DNA from: Myotis daubentonii
Lineage: Eukaryota; Chordata; Mammalia; Chiroptera; Vespertilionidae
NCBI RefSeq assembly: GCF_963259705.1
Contig: NC_081849.1
Location: 58,810,093 to 58,874,092 of the forward strand
DNA: 64,000 nt
Direction: 5' to 3'
The position numbers and the translations under genes were made by a program. The notes under the pieces were generated by a model. That model ran no database searches. It worked only from the letters and a program-made list of their open reading frames with translations, and had not been told where the DNA came from. The stretch's first letter is position 1. The number at the start of each line of letters is the position of its first letter. Positions 23,746-34,685 of the stretch are shown here, one piece after another.

Positions 23746-24660
23746 ATACAGGGCATCTGCAGTCATGGTGGCTTCGTTTTTCAGCTGGAAACAAACATAA
23801 AATGTTTCAAATATCAAGAAACTCTCTCACATACACACACACCCCTCAAGAAAAACTGCTTTAAAATACAACTAGTTATAAAACACCTTGTTTTTTCTTT
23901 CCTGGAAGCAAATGGCCTTTGCCATGCCCTGAATTGGCACCCTGTCCCCGACTTTTGTGCATGGACCCAGGCCTTTTACTCTGTCGTCTGCCGGCAGAAT
24001 GTGACCTTGGCAGGCTGGCATGCCAGCCAGGATTCCAGAATAGCAAAAGTAGCACTTCAGTTCCTGAAGAAACTTTTTCAGCCACCAAGTAGCCTTGCCA
24101 TGTCCATTGACATGGCGAGAGTCCTTTCACAGGTGGCTTATTAAGTAATGGCTCTAAGTGTGGCTTAATTGTCTCTCTGTTTGGCTATGATGCCCTTGTA
24201 ATTCTAACATAGCATTTTCTTAATTTTGTGTTTTCCTATTGTTGGATTGCTTAATTTATCCAACATATTTTGTGTGTGTGGATATTACTCAGCAATGACC
24301 CTATTTGCTTGCAAGCATTTTGGTGATAAACACAATAATTAATTATATGAGATTTTGTTTTGAATTACTGTTGTTGGAACGAAAACAGGAATTCTAATTG
24401 CCTGTACAATTACTAAAAAACAAGGGTGCACTGTAAGTAAGTTATATGTGGCTAAATGTTCAGTTGTTATAGCCTATTTAATTCTGAAAGCTTAATAATA
24501 AATTTGATGCAAGCTGCCAGTGAACGGATATGTAGATAACAGCATATGTTCACAGAGATCCATGAAAATTTAGTCCTTTTATGGTATGCCTTTATATTGT
24601 TGATACCAATTCTAGACCACTCTCTATACTAGACCACTTTTCTGAGTTCCAAATGCCTTA
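23746..24660. other. Unrecognised; contains a TAAT-rich block
   Basis: No transposon was recognised. From about 24150 to 24560 the sequence is dense in TAAT/ATTA-type motifs (for example aataattaattatat near 24333) and has no repeat landmarks. The minus frame at 23876-24130 (84 codons) has no recognisable domain. Confidence 0.35.
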
Positions 24661-24678
24661 CTAAATCTACCCATCCTT

Positions 24679-24900
24679 TACATATATATATATTTATCAA
24701 TATATATTGATTTCAGAGAGGAAGGGAGAGTGAGAGAGAAAAACACATCAATGATGAGAGAGAATCATTGACCAGCTACCTCCTGCACACCCCACACTGG
24801 GGATTGAGCCTGCAACCCAGACATGAGCCCTGACTGGGAATCGAACCATGACCTCCCAGTTCATAGGTGGATGCCCAACCACTGAGCCATGCTGGCCAGG
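24679..24900 (-). mobile_element. Ves SINE, diverged
   Basis: The antisense copy has an A/T-rich tail, cagagaggaagggagagtga, catcaatgatgagaga, a ccaaccactgagcca segment, and the head gctggccagg. Imperfect target duplications are ctaaatctacccatcctt (24661-24678) and ctaaatctgcttatcttg (24901-24918). B-box region is gaatcgaacc in antisense. Confidence 0.88.
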
Positions 24901-24922
24901 CTAAATCTGCTTATCTTGATTG

Positions 24923-25124
24923 AGGTTTTCCAGCCTTGGCATTATTGATGTTCTGTGCTGGCCACTTTATTGTGGGGGCTGTGCTCTGCATTCTACAATG
25001 TTCACCAGCATTCCTGGCCCGGACATACTAGATGCAAGTAGCACCCCTCCCCCCAGCTGTGACAATCAAAAATTTTTCCAGGAATTTCCTAATATCTCCT
25101 GCAAGATAATCCCTAGTTGAGAAC
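24923..25124 (-). mobile_element. MER20 (hAT-Charlie) copy
   Basis: Antisense MER20 landmarks: cagccttggcattattgatg, tgtgggggctgtgctctgca, agcattcctggcccg, actagatgcaagtagcaccc, ccccagctgtgacaatcaaa and agttgagaacctg. These parallel the plus-oriented copy at 28.9 kb. Diverged; no clear TSD. Confidence 0.8.
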
Positions 25125-25249
25125 CTGACTTAAATGTTCCATAGGCTTACGAAAGATGTACAAACATGAAGCTCATTTTCCCTTCAGATTCTCCCCTCTG
25201 GAGAAGTTAGGAACATGTCTGAGGAAAGCCTTGTTCTCCTCCTTTAAGC

Positions 25250-25420
25250 GCTCAGCTGGGTAACTTCATCAAGCTACTAAATTCTCTACACCTCAGTCTC
25301 TCCATCTGTAGATAAAAACATTAATAAAACCTTCATTTGACTTGTGAGGATTGAATGAACTAATGAATAGAAAACATTTAGAACATTTCTTGGCACATAG
25401 TATTGCTTACGTTAATAACT
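25250..25420 (+). mobile_element. MIR SINE
   Basis: The order gctgggtaacttcatcaag, cacctcagtctctccatctg, tgtgaggattgaatgaacta, aacatttagaacatttcttg, gcacatagtat is the MIR core and 3' end, moderately diverged. Confidence 0.75.
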
Positions 25421-25819
25421 ACTTTTAATAACAAAGGAATACTGTTAAGTGTGTACGATGTTCTTACAATACAGCAAACTCCTAAGATTCTTCTTTTTAG
25501 AGGATGTATGCAGACAATTTAAAAAGAGGATATATAAGTGACAGTAAATAGGTGAAACGATGTTTAACATAATTACTAATCAAGAAAAAACAAAACAGTA
25601 TTATGAGGTACTATTTAAATCTGTTAAATTTGGAAATATTTTTAGAATAATCAGAGTTGATAATAGTGTGGCAAAAAGTCACTAACACACTGTGTTGGGA
25701 GAATGTTCAGAGCTACATAATTTCTGGAGGGTTAGTGGGAATACGTATCAGAGCTTTCAAATATCAGAGCCTTTAAAAGGAAGCCTAGTTATAGAAATGT
25801 ATCCCAAAGGAGCCTTTCA

Positions 25820-26182
25820 GGACATTTGATTCTGGCCTAAATGTCCCCTGAGCCCCTTTGGTCCTCGACAAAAAGTCCTTGATCATGTGCCATTACCAGC
25901 TAGGTACCAAGGCAAGAAGGGTTATGATTGGCAATACAGCCATTACATAATTATTGGAATAAGTGAAACTGGATCATATATTTTATGTATTAATTTAGTA
26001 AACCAAAGATATAAAAAAACACTATGGGCTATTTGAACCCAGGGATGTATTCAAGTGTGAAAGGTTTGACAGGACCAAATATAAAAGACCATTTGGAGTG
26101 GATCAACTATGCTCATGGACATTTTTGATAGCATCAAATTTCAAGGACATTTTCTCACTGGATGTTTTAGGATCAAATGTCC
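25820..26182. mobile_element. Candidate non-autonomous DNA transposon, family unknown
   Basis: The segment begins GGACATTTGATTCT and ends with the inverse of GGACATTTGATCCT: 14-bp terminal inverted repeats with one mismatch. Each end also folds back on itself: GGACATTT/AAATGTCC pairs at 25820-25827 with 25839-25846, and 26145-26152 with 26175-26182. A further GGACATTT lies at 26117-26124. It interrupts an old L1 fragment, which supports insertion. I found no convincing target duplication and do not recognise the family. It encodes nothing. Confidence 0.5.
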
Positions 26183-26289
26183 ACTTATTCTAAGAGAGTA
26201 ATAAGTTTGAAAATGTATGTTGATTACTCTGTTATTTATGATGGGAAAAATTAGAAGCAACTTAACAGGAGAATGATGAAATAACTTAC

Positions 26290-26291
<2 letters not shown>

Positions 26292-26328
<37 letters not shown>
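26292..26328. repeat. (AT)n microsatellite
   Basis: About 18 AT units; the flanking gagat and atctc form an inverted pair, so the tract with its flanks is fully palindromic. Confidence 0.97.
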
Positions 26329-26331
<3 letters not shown>

Positions 26332-26360
26332 ATAATATATAGCTATTGCATTTTCAATAA

Positions 26361-26840
26361 TATTTATCAAATAGGGAAATGCTGTAACCATCATCCTTTT
26401 TGGTTCAAAATGCCACTGTCACTTTCAAGATGAAATTAAAATCTTCAGGTGGGCAGAAGTATAAACACACAAACACTCACCTTTTAAAGTTGTTTTTTGG
26501 CAAACCCTGCCTACTTATCTGGCCATTTATTTATTCTCCAAAGTTTCCTTTCCAGTTTCTCAACCCCCTCCCCTTATGAGATTCAGATCTACCATTAGTA
26601 GAAGGGCATACATCTGTATTTGAGAAGAGCGTGGAGATTTTCTGGTAAACAGGTGAATGGTGAATTTACATAATGCAGAGACCAATGGCTGAGGTATACT
26701 GACGCTCAAGCTCTACTGACCACGTTAGAATTCCTTCCCGGAATAACTTGCTGCTTCGCCCTCTGCGCTGTGACTCACCAACCCCCTTTTCTCATCGTGG
26801 AGTGCTCTTCTTCCCTTTTTGCTTTTCTTTTCTCCTCCAG
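26361..26840. other. Unrecognised non-coding stretch
   Basis: No gene or confident repeat was recognised. Confidence 0.35.
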
Positions 26841-26844
26841 ACCA

Positions 26845-26935
26845 AGTTAAAAGCATCCCTGCTCTAGGAGGCTTTCCCTAACCACCGCCCCATGCAGACC
26901 TACATGTCTTAGTTCCTCTATACTCTTGTGGCTCG
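26845..26935 (+). mobile_element. L2 LINE 3' end fragment (probable)
   Basis: Caagttaaaagcatccctgctctaggaggctttccctaaccaccgc resembles the L2 motif caggtctcagctcaaatgtcacctc...gaggccttccctgaccacc. Short and diverged. Confidence 0.4.
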
Positions 26936-26939
26936 GCAG

Positions 26940-27228
26940 GCAGACATATTCATTCATTCATGCATTCATCTATACTGCTGTTCATGCATTCAACAGATAT
27001 GTGGTGAGCTAAGACTAACTACTGGATACTGTTAAGTAATGGCTATAGTCGTGGTGAGCAAAAAAAATAAAGTCAAAAATTTCTGCTCTCATGAGGTCTA
27101 CACTCCAATGAAGAAGATGGACAGTGCACATATAAATAAATAAAAACTATATTAAGAGGTGATTTTGAGCAGGAGAGGCCACTGAGAGTAGGGGAGGCAA
27201 AACTTGACTTCTGCCCTTGTTAGTTTTT
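26940..27228 (+). mobile_element. Ancient mammalian repeat, 5' module
   Basis: The attcattcattcatgcattc run, a gctaagactaactactggata segment, tggtgagcaaaaaaaataaa, tctgctctcatgaggtctac and actccaatgaagaagatgga follow the same consensus as the elements at 34.7 and 60.1 kb (stretch: consumed-by-size 'lasting pool, amount of goods' type ...ctctcatggagcttacattc). A Ves SINE follows immediately at 27243. Confidence 0.5.
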
Positions 27229-27242
27229 CAGCTGGGACTCTT

Positions 27243-27442
27243 AAAAAATATATATTTTTATTGATTTCAGAGAAGAAGAGTGAGAGATAGAAACATCAAT
27301 GATGAGAGAGAATCATTGATTGGCTGCCTCCTGCACACTCCCATTGGGGATCGAGCCTGCAATCTGGGCCTGTGGCCTGACCAGGAATCGAACTGTGACC
27401 TCCTGGGTCAATGCTCAACCACTGAGCCACGCCAGTCTGGCA
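27243..27442 (-). mobile_element. Ves SINE
   Basis: Antisense copy with ttattgatttcagagaagaa, catcaatgatgagaga, gaatcgaactgtgacctcct, caaccactgagccacg landmarks. Target duplications cagctgggactctt (27229-27242) and cagctcggactctt (27443-27456) differ at one base. The B box is damaged (antisense of cagttcgattcc retained in part). Confidence 0.93.
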
Positions 27443-27456
27443 CAGCTCGGACTCTT

Positions 27457-27960
27457 TAACCAAGGCAGATTACCAAGAGAAACACAGCTTATTAATGAAT
27501 GTAGCACATCTCTCTTCCAATTTCATTTTTGGGAGGCAACCAATATTTCTGGTGGCTTTAAAGAAAAAATGAATTCAGCGCATACCATGCAGGAGAAACC
27601 TTTATAAAGAGTAACTCAGAACTTTGACTCAGAACTCCAGCTTATGTAGTATCTTCATCAGAGAACAATAAATTTGTAGGGAAGTGACAGGACAAAGGAA
27701 GGTAATTTTAGGCTTCCAAAGCAGGCCTAAACGTGGGAAGGTAAATACATGAGAGGAAACTAATGGAGAAAAGTTTGTTTTGCAGATTCCTCTGGTGCAT
27801 TCTTTGGGCTGTAAGGGGCTGTTTCCAGTAAAAGGAGAATTTATACCCTGCATTTATGCCGAAAGGGGGGAGGGAAGAGAGCTTATCCTGAATTTGTTGC
27901 TTCTTAGTCGCCTTCAGCTCAAAATAATTTTTATATAAAATTGGCATATTTGAGGGTAAC
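27457..27960. other. Unrecognised non-coding stretch
   Basis: No gene was recognised; overlapping short minus frames at 27629-27947 have no domain. Confidence 0.35.
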
Positions 27961-27989
27961 TTATTCTGGTCTCCTTCACAAACAGTAGA

Positions 27990-28560
27990 AATGTCAGAAA
28001 GAAAAGCATACGGAACAGCACATGTAAAAGCCCCGGGCTTGCTTCCTGTGTTCCAGGGACAGAAAGTGGGGTTTATGAGACGGCGGTTGAGACCAGTGAG
28101 AAATGAGACCAGAGGGTCACCCAGATGTCAGATCTAGAGTGTCCTGAAGGCCATCATAAGATCTTTGGATTTTTACTCAAAGTGAGGTTTGAAGCATGGG
28201 AGTAACATGATCTTATTTAAGTTTTAACAGCATTCTTACTGCTTGTGGAGAAGGGATTGTAGAATTAAAGGACAGTCAGTTAGAGACTGTCATAGTAGTT
28301 GAGTGAAGGAATGATTGGCTTGTACCTAGGTGTCAATAGTGGATCAAGGTAGAGTTGACAAGATTCAATAGATTGGTTAGAGAAAAAATAAGCCTCTTGA
28401 AGTTAGGCCTGATCAACTGGATGGATTTTGGTGGTAGTTACTGATAGGATTAATGCTAGATAAAGGGTATGTTCATGAATGAGAATGTTAGTGGGTTTTA
28501 GCTGTGAAATGGGTTAGGTGTGAAATGCCAACCAGACATTAACTTGCATCATGAGATTGC
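27990..28560 (+). mobile_element. Ancient mammalian repeat, 3' module
   Basis: Motifs ctgaaggccatcataag, tctttggatttttactcaaa, agcatgggagtaacatgatc, tttaacagcattcttactgc, tgtagaattaaaggacag and atgattggcttgtacctagg parallel the consensus of the family (gccttgtaggccatggtaagg...ggatttta...gggagtgacatgatctga...ttaaaaggatcactctggctgc). It may be the continuation of the 26940-27228 module. Confidence 0.5.
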
Positions 28561-28932
28561 AATTCAAGTGACATCATAGATAGTAATTAAAGTGACAGTA
28601 TTGATATGGCCACTGACAGGGCTGCAAGTGTAGCTAGATTATGAAAAAAACAAGGTCTGGGCTCTGGGCCACTCCACCACTTAGCAGGAAGAGGATTTAA
28701 CAAAAAGGTTGAGAAAGGATGGTTAGAACAATTAAAGAAAAACAGGAAAGTGTGGGAGAGTAGAAGCTCTAGGAAAAACAGTGTTTTAAGAAGGCGAGGG
28801 TCATCATCTGAGTCTGATGCATTAAGAATTTATCACTGGATTTGCATTGTGGAGGCCATTGGCCTACCTCCATCAGAGGAGTTATGCTATCTCTTGGCAG
28901 ATGTGATTTACTTATCTGTTCCTTCCAGTAAA

Positions 28933-29168
28933 TCTGGGAATCTCAAACTGGGGCAATTTTGCACTCCCGAGGGACATTTGGTGCTGTCTGAAGGCACGTT
29001 TTATTGTCAAAACTATGAAGGGGCGTGTGCGGCATCTGTTGGGTGGAGGAGGCCAGGGCAGGATGCCGTTAAATATTCTGCAATGTACAGGCCAGCTCCC
29101 CCCCTTCCCCCCCCCAAAAAAATTAGCCAGCCCCAAATGTAAACAGCACCAAGTTGATAAACACTATG
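28933..29168 (+). mobile_element. MER20 (hAT-Charlie) copy
   Basis: MER20 landmarks are seen: tgggaatctcaaactggggc, ttttgcactcccgaggga, catttggtgctgtctgaagg, gtgcggcatctgttgggtgg, gaggccagggcaggatgccg, ttctgcaatgtacaggccag, ccccaaatgtaaacagcacc and a diverged ttgataaacactatg end. It includes a C9-C10 run near 29098-29115. The overlapping plus and minus frames (28750-29287) are not genes. Confidence 0.8.
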
Positions 29169-29169
29169 C

Positions 29170-30390
29170 TAAACTTGCAGTTCCTAAAATTACAGTTCCC
29201 AGGGTGGACCCACAAGTGTGCTATGGCACATTTCAGATTTTGGATGGAAACACAGAGACATCTGTTAAACACCGTGTGAACCATTAGCTGAAAGAAGATA
29301 ACAGTTTGAATATTATAGCTCTTCATTTCATTTAATAACATCGAATCTTTGCAAAACTTGGATTTTAGATCTTGCTATAATAAAAGTCAAGTATTTGGGG
29401 AGAATTAGTTTGGAACAGGAAGTGAGAGTGACGGTTTCCAGCCTGATTCCAAGGTTTGAGAAGTTGTGCTGTGCCTTAAAGGTGGTAGGTTGTTAGGACA
29501 TAAATAGTGATGAGGTTGTTTAGATCAGAAAACTCAATAAATTGAATCAATAGGCTTTTCTTTTGACTTAGTAGTGTAGTAAATAGTAACTGGGATACTA
29601 GTGGCACCATGAAGGAGAAAGCTGGGAATTGCTGTGCTAGATTCAGAGTTCCTTGGGAATAGATACTCTGTCTTAATACTTTATACCCCTAGTCCTTAGT
29701 ATAGTCATGGTCCAGCCATGAGGGCTGAGATGCCAAGTGAATGCCCATGTAGAGATTGTAGCAAACCGAATAAATAAAGAAGGTGGACATGGAATAAATG
29801 AACAAAGTGGGCATGTGTGCACTGTGGTGTCAAGGTAATGATATGGTAATTAGTAAAACTGTGTGCTACCATATCCCTAACTATCCCTTTATTTCTATTT
29901 GGTCAAAAACCCTTTATATTTCGGGGGGAAAAAAACTTGGCTTTCCTACTCTTTGGCCTGTGAGTCTCTAGATTATAATTTCTTGATTTTAGTACTTGCA
30001 AGTTTACTTCCTCTAGTTACCACTACAAAATTTTTTTAACAATACAAATTTCTGTTCTCACTTATATTATGCATATCGACACAACTGTGATCTTATTCTG
30101 TAGGAATATGTAAGAGGGAACAATTTGAATATCTCATAAATTTTTGGCTGCCATTCTCCCTGTCCCTTTTGCCAAGCTCTCCATGCCCTTGCCTAGTTAT
30201 TACATAGACGCTAGAAAGAGATGTTCTCCTTAGATTTAGTCAGTTTATTTTGTTTCAGGTAAAAAAGAACCTTTTTGGCATAAGAATGTGATTTAAGGGT
30301 ATAAACTCTCAGAAACATTCTTGGTGTAGTGGAAAGAAGTTGGCTTTTGTAAGGCATAAAAACAGCTCTCTGCATTCCACCCTCACTGAG
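29170..30390. other. Mostly unrecognised; small L2-like patch
   Basis: A patch near 29640-29700 (gagttccttgggaatagatactctgtct, ctagtccttagtatagtc) resembles an L2 3' end. Nothing else was recognised and no exon was seen. Confidence 0.35.
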
Positions 30391-30394
30391 GGAC

Positions 30395-30510
30395 ATAATT
30401 GAGCACATTCTTAGATTTGTCTTCTACCAACTTGGAATAAAAATGTTTACCTCTCAGAGTTGTAAGAATTAGATGAGTTTGGCGTATACATGGTGCTGGC
30501 ACCAAAAGAG
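30395..30510 (+). mobile_element. MIR SINE 3' part (fragment)
   Basis: Acttggaataaaaatgttta, cctctcagagttgtaagaat, tagatgag and catggtgctggcac follow the MIR order (aaaatggggataata...cctacctcatagggttgttgtgaggattaaatgag...cctggcac). Diverged. Confidence 0.5.
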
Positions 30511-30519
30511 TGATTGAAT

Positions 30520-31885
30520 GGATGTTCCCTTTCTCTTTCAAGCTGACCATCCTGACACCTTCCTTCTCTCTTTTCTTATTCTTTTGTTTGACTTTAACAC
30601 CTAGGATGAAGCTGATACAGCATACCATTTTTAAATAGATTTTAGTTTTGTTGGTCTTTTGTGTTGTATGGTGATATTTTCCCCTTAATGGTGTGAAACA
30701 GTAGTGTGCTATAAACTGTAAACACATCGCAGAAAGTCGCCAGCAGGAGCAGAGTTGGAGAATCGCTGCGTCATCAGGGGCCAGCTCCAGTTTCCTCACC
30801 TGAGCGTGTTCACAGCGAACCTGCCGCCCAGTGGTGCAGTCCTTGGTCTTGCTCAGTTGTTGTAGCGAGCATGGGAGAATGTGAGATCACGGGCCCGGGA
30901 AGAAGTCACATTTCAAGGTACAGCTGAATTTATATAGTAGTTCTGACTTCCACTAGGGCTTTTTGTGGAGTTGCTAAAATGTAACCTGACTATGAAATCT
31001 GACTGACTTAACTTCCTCAGCTCAGTGGACCATATACTAGCCCTGGTCACAATTCTGCTGGTCACTGTCTGCCCTTTGCCTGCTCTGCTCTGCAGGTGGG
31101 TGATGTAGCAAACATCCTTTCCTAGGCTCCTTTGCCAACTGTTTTCTTCGTAGGTTCACCCAATGGGAAGCATTGGCTGGAGATCAAAGGGCAGATGGAA
31201 AGGACTGGTATACCTCCCACCTCTTTCCCCACTCTGTGTCCACCCCCCCTCCAGCGCCCCCGGAAGTCACATTGTATTGTAATGGCTCTACATCTGCCAA
31301 GTGGCTGAATTTTCTCCATGGTTCCAGCTCTAACCTAATGGCCTTGGTCTTGGTGCCCATAAGGGTCATACCTTGGTGGCCTTCTGACTTTCTGACTCCA
31401 TCTTGCCAAACCCAGTCTGGGCTCTTGTGGTCCACGACTTCTCTTTATACCGCGGATCCTGTGGCAGCTGCACTTGTTAAATCTCTGGGGTTATCCTCTT
31501 CCTCTATTTTCTCTCTCATCTCTTCCAACACTTCTCCAGCTAGTTATGCCATAATCATTTTATTCTTTGAAATAGCTGCATGGGTTCTCTTTCCCTGAAT
31601 GGACACTAAGACGATGATGATGTCTCTGTAACTGCTAATAATGAGTAGTTGATTGAAAGCTCAGAAAACTTAACATTTAAAATAAATTTAGGGAAAACAA
31701 AGGGGCTGGAACCTCACTCATGAACACAGGTTTAACTTGGTAATACAGACAGGTTTTAATTTTGTGGCAAAGGATTTATGTGTATGAACTCTCTTAAGTT
31801 TTCAAGAAGAATGTGAGTTATTTGTCACATACAGTAAGAGAGTAAGTTTAATATTCAGTAAAATAGAAACTTATTGAAATTTACA
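30520..31885. other. Unrecognised; possible old repeat at 31050-31600
   Basis: No gene was recognised. About 31070-31600 (ctgctctgcaggtgggtgat, cccaatgggaagcattggct, ctccagcgcccccggaagtc, tatgccataatcattttatt) has the look of an old LTR or LINE tail but I cannot name it. Opposing frames at 31173-31598 and 31184-31435 have no domains. Confidence 0.35.
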
Positions 31886-31889
31886 AATA

Positions 31890-32345
31890 CATATGTATGT
31901 ATTTTTATCGACATATAATTGACATACAAAATCTTATTAGTTTCAGGTCCCATTATAATGGTTAACTATTTATACACATTACAGAATCATTCACATAAGT
32001 CTAGTTACCATCTGTCACCATACAAAATTATGACAGTATTATTGACTATAGTCCTTATGCTCTACATTATGCACCCAGGACTTATTTATTTTATAACTGG
32101 AAGTTTGTACCTCTAAATTCCCTTCACCTATTTTCCCACCCTCCAAACTGTTTTCTGGATGGCGGCCACTAGTTTGTTTTCTGTATCTATGAATGTGTCT
32201 TGTTTTTTTTTGTTCATTTTTGTTTTTGTTTTCTAGACTTCACATAGAAGTGAAATCATGCTATTTGTCTTTCTGTGTCTGACTTATTTCACTTAGCATA
32301 ATATCCTCTAGGATCAACCATGTTGTTGCCAATGGCAGGATTTCA
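31890..32345 (-). mobile_element. Old L1 (L1M-type) 3' UTR
   Basis: In plus orientation: tatttttatcgacatataat, tgacatacaaaatcttatta, catctgtcaccatacaaaat, ggacttatttattttataac, tggaagtttgtacctctaaa, ctagacttcacatagaagtg and cttatttcacttagcataat. This series is the antisense of the L1M 3' UTR. The plus frame across it is not a gene. Confidence 0.75.
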
Positions 32346-32765
32346 TTTCTTTTCATGACATATGAACAGGGAACCCATCGTACCAAATTCCACCAAGTGA
32401 CAAAAGGACAAGATTTGACCATGAGGCGTTTGATCCATGCATATAAAAGCTGAGAGTAGTGTGTGGACTGTGTGTGTAGTGGTAGTATGGGTTTATAACA
32501 TTACATATTATATGCATCTACAGAGTAAGTGTGCATGAATGAATGTAGGATGTACATTTACATATATTTTTATTTTAAATTTTTTATTTTTTATTTTTCC
32601 TGAGGAAGCATAGAAAAGTTAAAGAGATAACATGAACAGACACTGAAAAACTAAAGGCACAAACAATGAAAAAGTCATTCCAATATAGTTGTATCTGTTG
32701 CGTAATGAGCTCTTGGGCTTATTGCTTTAATAAGTGTATAATATGAGTTTATAGGTGAATGTAAT
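32346..32765. other. Unrecognised AT-rich stretch
   Basis: Nothing was recognised between the two L1 pieces. It includes a short T/A-rich run near 32565-32600. Confidence 0.35.
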
Positions 32766-32845
32766 AAAATGAAACACTTTTACGACTACATATATGACAA
32801 AGGACTCATAGATGGAATGTATAAGTAACTCTCTAAATTCAACAG

Positions 32846-33073
32846 TTTTTAAAACATATTTTTAATATATTTTATTGATTTTTTACAGAGAGAAAGGGAG
32901 AGGGATAGAGAGTTAGAAACATCGATGAGAGAGAAATATCGATCAGCTGCCTCCTGCACACTCCCTACTGGGGATGTGCCCACAACCAAGGTACATGCCC
33001 TTGACCGGAATCGAACCTGCGACCCTTGAGTCTGCAGGCTGACGCTCTATCCACTGAGCAAAACTGGTCAGGG
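32846..33073 (-). mobile_element. Ves SINE inside L1
   Basis: Antisense copy with ttattgattttttacagaga, catcgatgagagaga, ccgcaac-like ccacaaccaaggtacatg, gaccggaatcgaacctgcg and a head reading actgagcaaaactggtcagg. Target duplication ctaaattcaacag is exact (32833-32845 and 33074-33086). It carries the catcgatgagaga central variant. Confidence 0.96.
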
Positions 33074-33516
33074 CTAAATTCAACAGGTTTTTTTTAAAAA
33101 AGTACTCCAATTAGAATATTGGCAAAAGAAATGAAGCATTGCACTGAGGAAGGTAGACAAATAATAAGCACATGAAAAGATATACAAAATCATTAGCTAT
33201 TAAGAAAATGAAATTAAAACCACAATGAGATATCAATATACACCTATTAGAACAGCTAAAATAAAAATAGTGACAATACCAAATGCTGATGAGGAAGCAG
33301 AGAAATTGGATCACTCATATATTGCTGATGGGAATGTAAAGTGATACTGCCATACTGAAAAAAGTTTGTGTGTTATTTTTTTTCCTAAATTCTAAAAATA
33401 CACTTACAGTATGACCCAACAATTGTACTTCTGGGAATTTATCCTAGAGAAATTAAAACTTATGTTAGCATCCACCAAAAAATGTACACAATTGCTTATT
33501 GCAGCTTTATTTGTAC

Positions 33517-33900
33517 CTAAGGCCCGGTGCCCGAAATTCGTGCACTTTGGTGGGTGGGGGTGGATCCCTCAGTCTGGCCGGCACCCTCTCGCAGTCTGGC
33601 AGCCCTTGGGGGATGTCTGACTGATGACTTAGGCTCACTCCCCATGGGGAATGGACCTAAGCCAGCAGTCAGACATCCTTAGTACTGCCGTAGAGGTAGG
33701 AGAGGCTCCTGCCACCGCCGCTGCACTCACCAACCATGAGCCAGGCTTCTGGCTGAGCAGCACTCCACCTGTGGGAGTGCACTGACCACCAGGGGACAGC
33801 TCCTGCATTGAGTGTCTGCCCCCTGGTAGTCAGTGCATGTCACAGGGACCAGTGATTCACCATTTGGTCAATTTGCATATTAGCCTTTTATTATATAGGA
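33517..33900 (-). mobile_element. HeliBat-type Helitron inside L1
   Basis: In plus orientation it begins ctaaggcccggtgcccgaaa and ends ttagccttttattatataggA followed by T, the reverse of TCCTATATAATAAAAGGCTAA. A perfect octamer atttgcat lies near 33881. Two facing CCACCAGGGGaCAG / CTGCCCCCTGGTAG blocks (33786-33799 and 33816-33829) form a stem-like inverted pair. The terminal CTAA (read from the other strand TTAG) departs from CTAG. It lies within the L1 3' UTR. Confidence 0.93.
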
Positions 33901-34250
33901 TAGCTCAAAACAGTAAACCTCCACAATGTCCTTCAACTGGTGAATGATTAAATAAATTGTTCATACCATGGAATACTATACAGCAATAAAAAATGAATGA
34001 ACTGTTGATACAAACAACAATAGTTCATTGGATGGATTTCAAGAAAATTATGCTGAGTGAAAAATGCCAATCCTAAAAGGTCACACACATTCTGTATGAT
34101 TCCATTTATGTACCACTGTATCAATATTAAGATTCTGGTTTAGATATGTAATATAATTATTTAAGATGTAACCATAGGGGTCCTCTCTGTACTATTTTTC
34201 AATTCTCTGTAATTCTAAAATTATTGCCAAATAAAAATTTTTTTAAGCCA

Positions 34251-34685
34251 TAGTTTGCACACACACTATTGCTCATTGGGAATGGGTTACTTTGAAATAA
34301 ATGAGGCATGTAGGCATTTCACTTATTGTGGCCAAAATTGTTTTTGTCTCTTTCTGTGTAGGATTTTCAGATTTCTTGCTTTTCTCAGTTAGGAATATGC
34401 CCTCACTGGTTCTGGCCTTACTAGTTAGTGCCTTTTTATTTTTAGAAAGACAATAATTTTTACAATTAGTTAATTAATGTATTGTCATTATACTTTGGAT
34501 ATATGTCTCTTTTGGTATTCAGCCTTTTTCTTAACAGATTATAAACAATAAGTCAGTGATATTCAATGGGTAGCAAAACAGAACAGCTAGTTGCCTCACC
34601 ACCCTATGCTATTCTGTTCTATTCTGTTTTATCCCATTCCATTTTATTGTGTGGTTTCCCAACTTATTCTATTCCATGTAGGTAA
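34251..34685. other. Unrecognised non-coding stretch
   Basis: No gene or named repeat; contains a degenerate (attctgtt/ctattc)n patch at about 34605-34675. Confidence 0.4.

Larger units (their letters stand above)
25500..26360 (+). mobile_element. Old L1M-type LINE 3' region, interrupted
   Basis: The left part (tatgaggtactatttaaatc, ttggcaaaaagtcactaaca-like, tagaaatgtatcccaaagga) and the right part (gttatttatgatgggaaaaa, ttagaagcaac, aacaggagaatgatgaaata) are consecutive in L1M 3' ORF2. A 363-bp inverted-repeat element (25820-26182) separates them. Reading frames are destroyed. Confidence 0.55.
32770..34250 (+). mobile_element. L1 LINE 3' part (ORF2 end and 3' UTR), twice interrupted
   Basis: The order is that of an L1 ORF2 end: tatatgacaaaggactcata, then (after a SINE) ccaattagaatattggcaaa, cacatgaaaagatatacaaa, ttaaaaccacaatgagatat, aagcagagaaattggatcac, cccaacaattgtacttctgg, attgcttattgcagctttat; then (after a HeliBat) aatgtccttcaactggtgaa, ccatggaatactatacagca, atgctgagtgaaaaatgcca and ttctgtatgattccatttat. 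Frameshifts and stops abolish the reverse-transcriptase C-terminal frame. Confidence 0.85.

Noticed and set aside
29101..29120. C-rich run as a regulatory i-motif
   Set aside because: Explained by homopolymer expansion within MER20; a similar C run exists at 4461 and 50025 without context.
28750..29142. 130-codon plus-strand frame
   Set aside because: Overlaps the MER20 element at 28933-29168 and ends in its C-rich run; no domain seen.
30383..30799. 138-codon minus-strand frame
   Set aside because: No domain; part overlaps a MIR. Composition is Lys/Thr-rich as expected from A-rich DNA.
31173..31598. 141-codon plus-strand frame
   Set aside because: Overlaps a minus-strand frame on the same bases and a likely old repeat; hydrophobic and Ser-rich composition without motifs.
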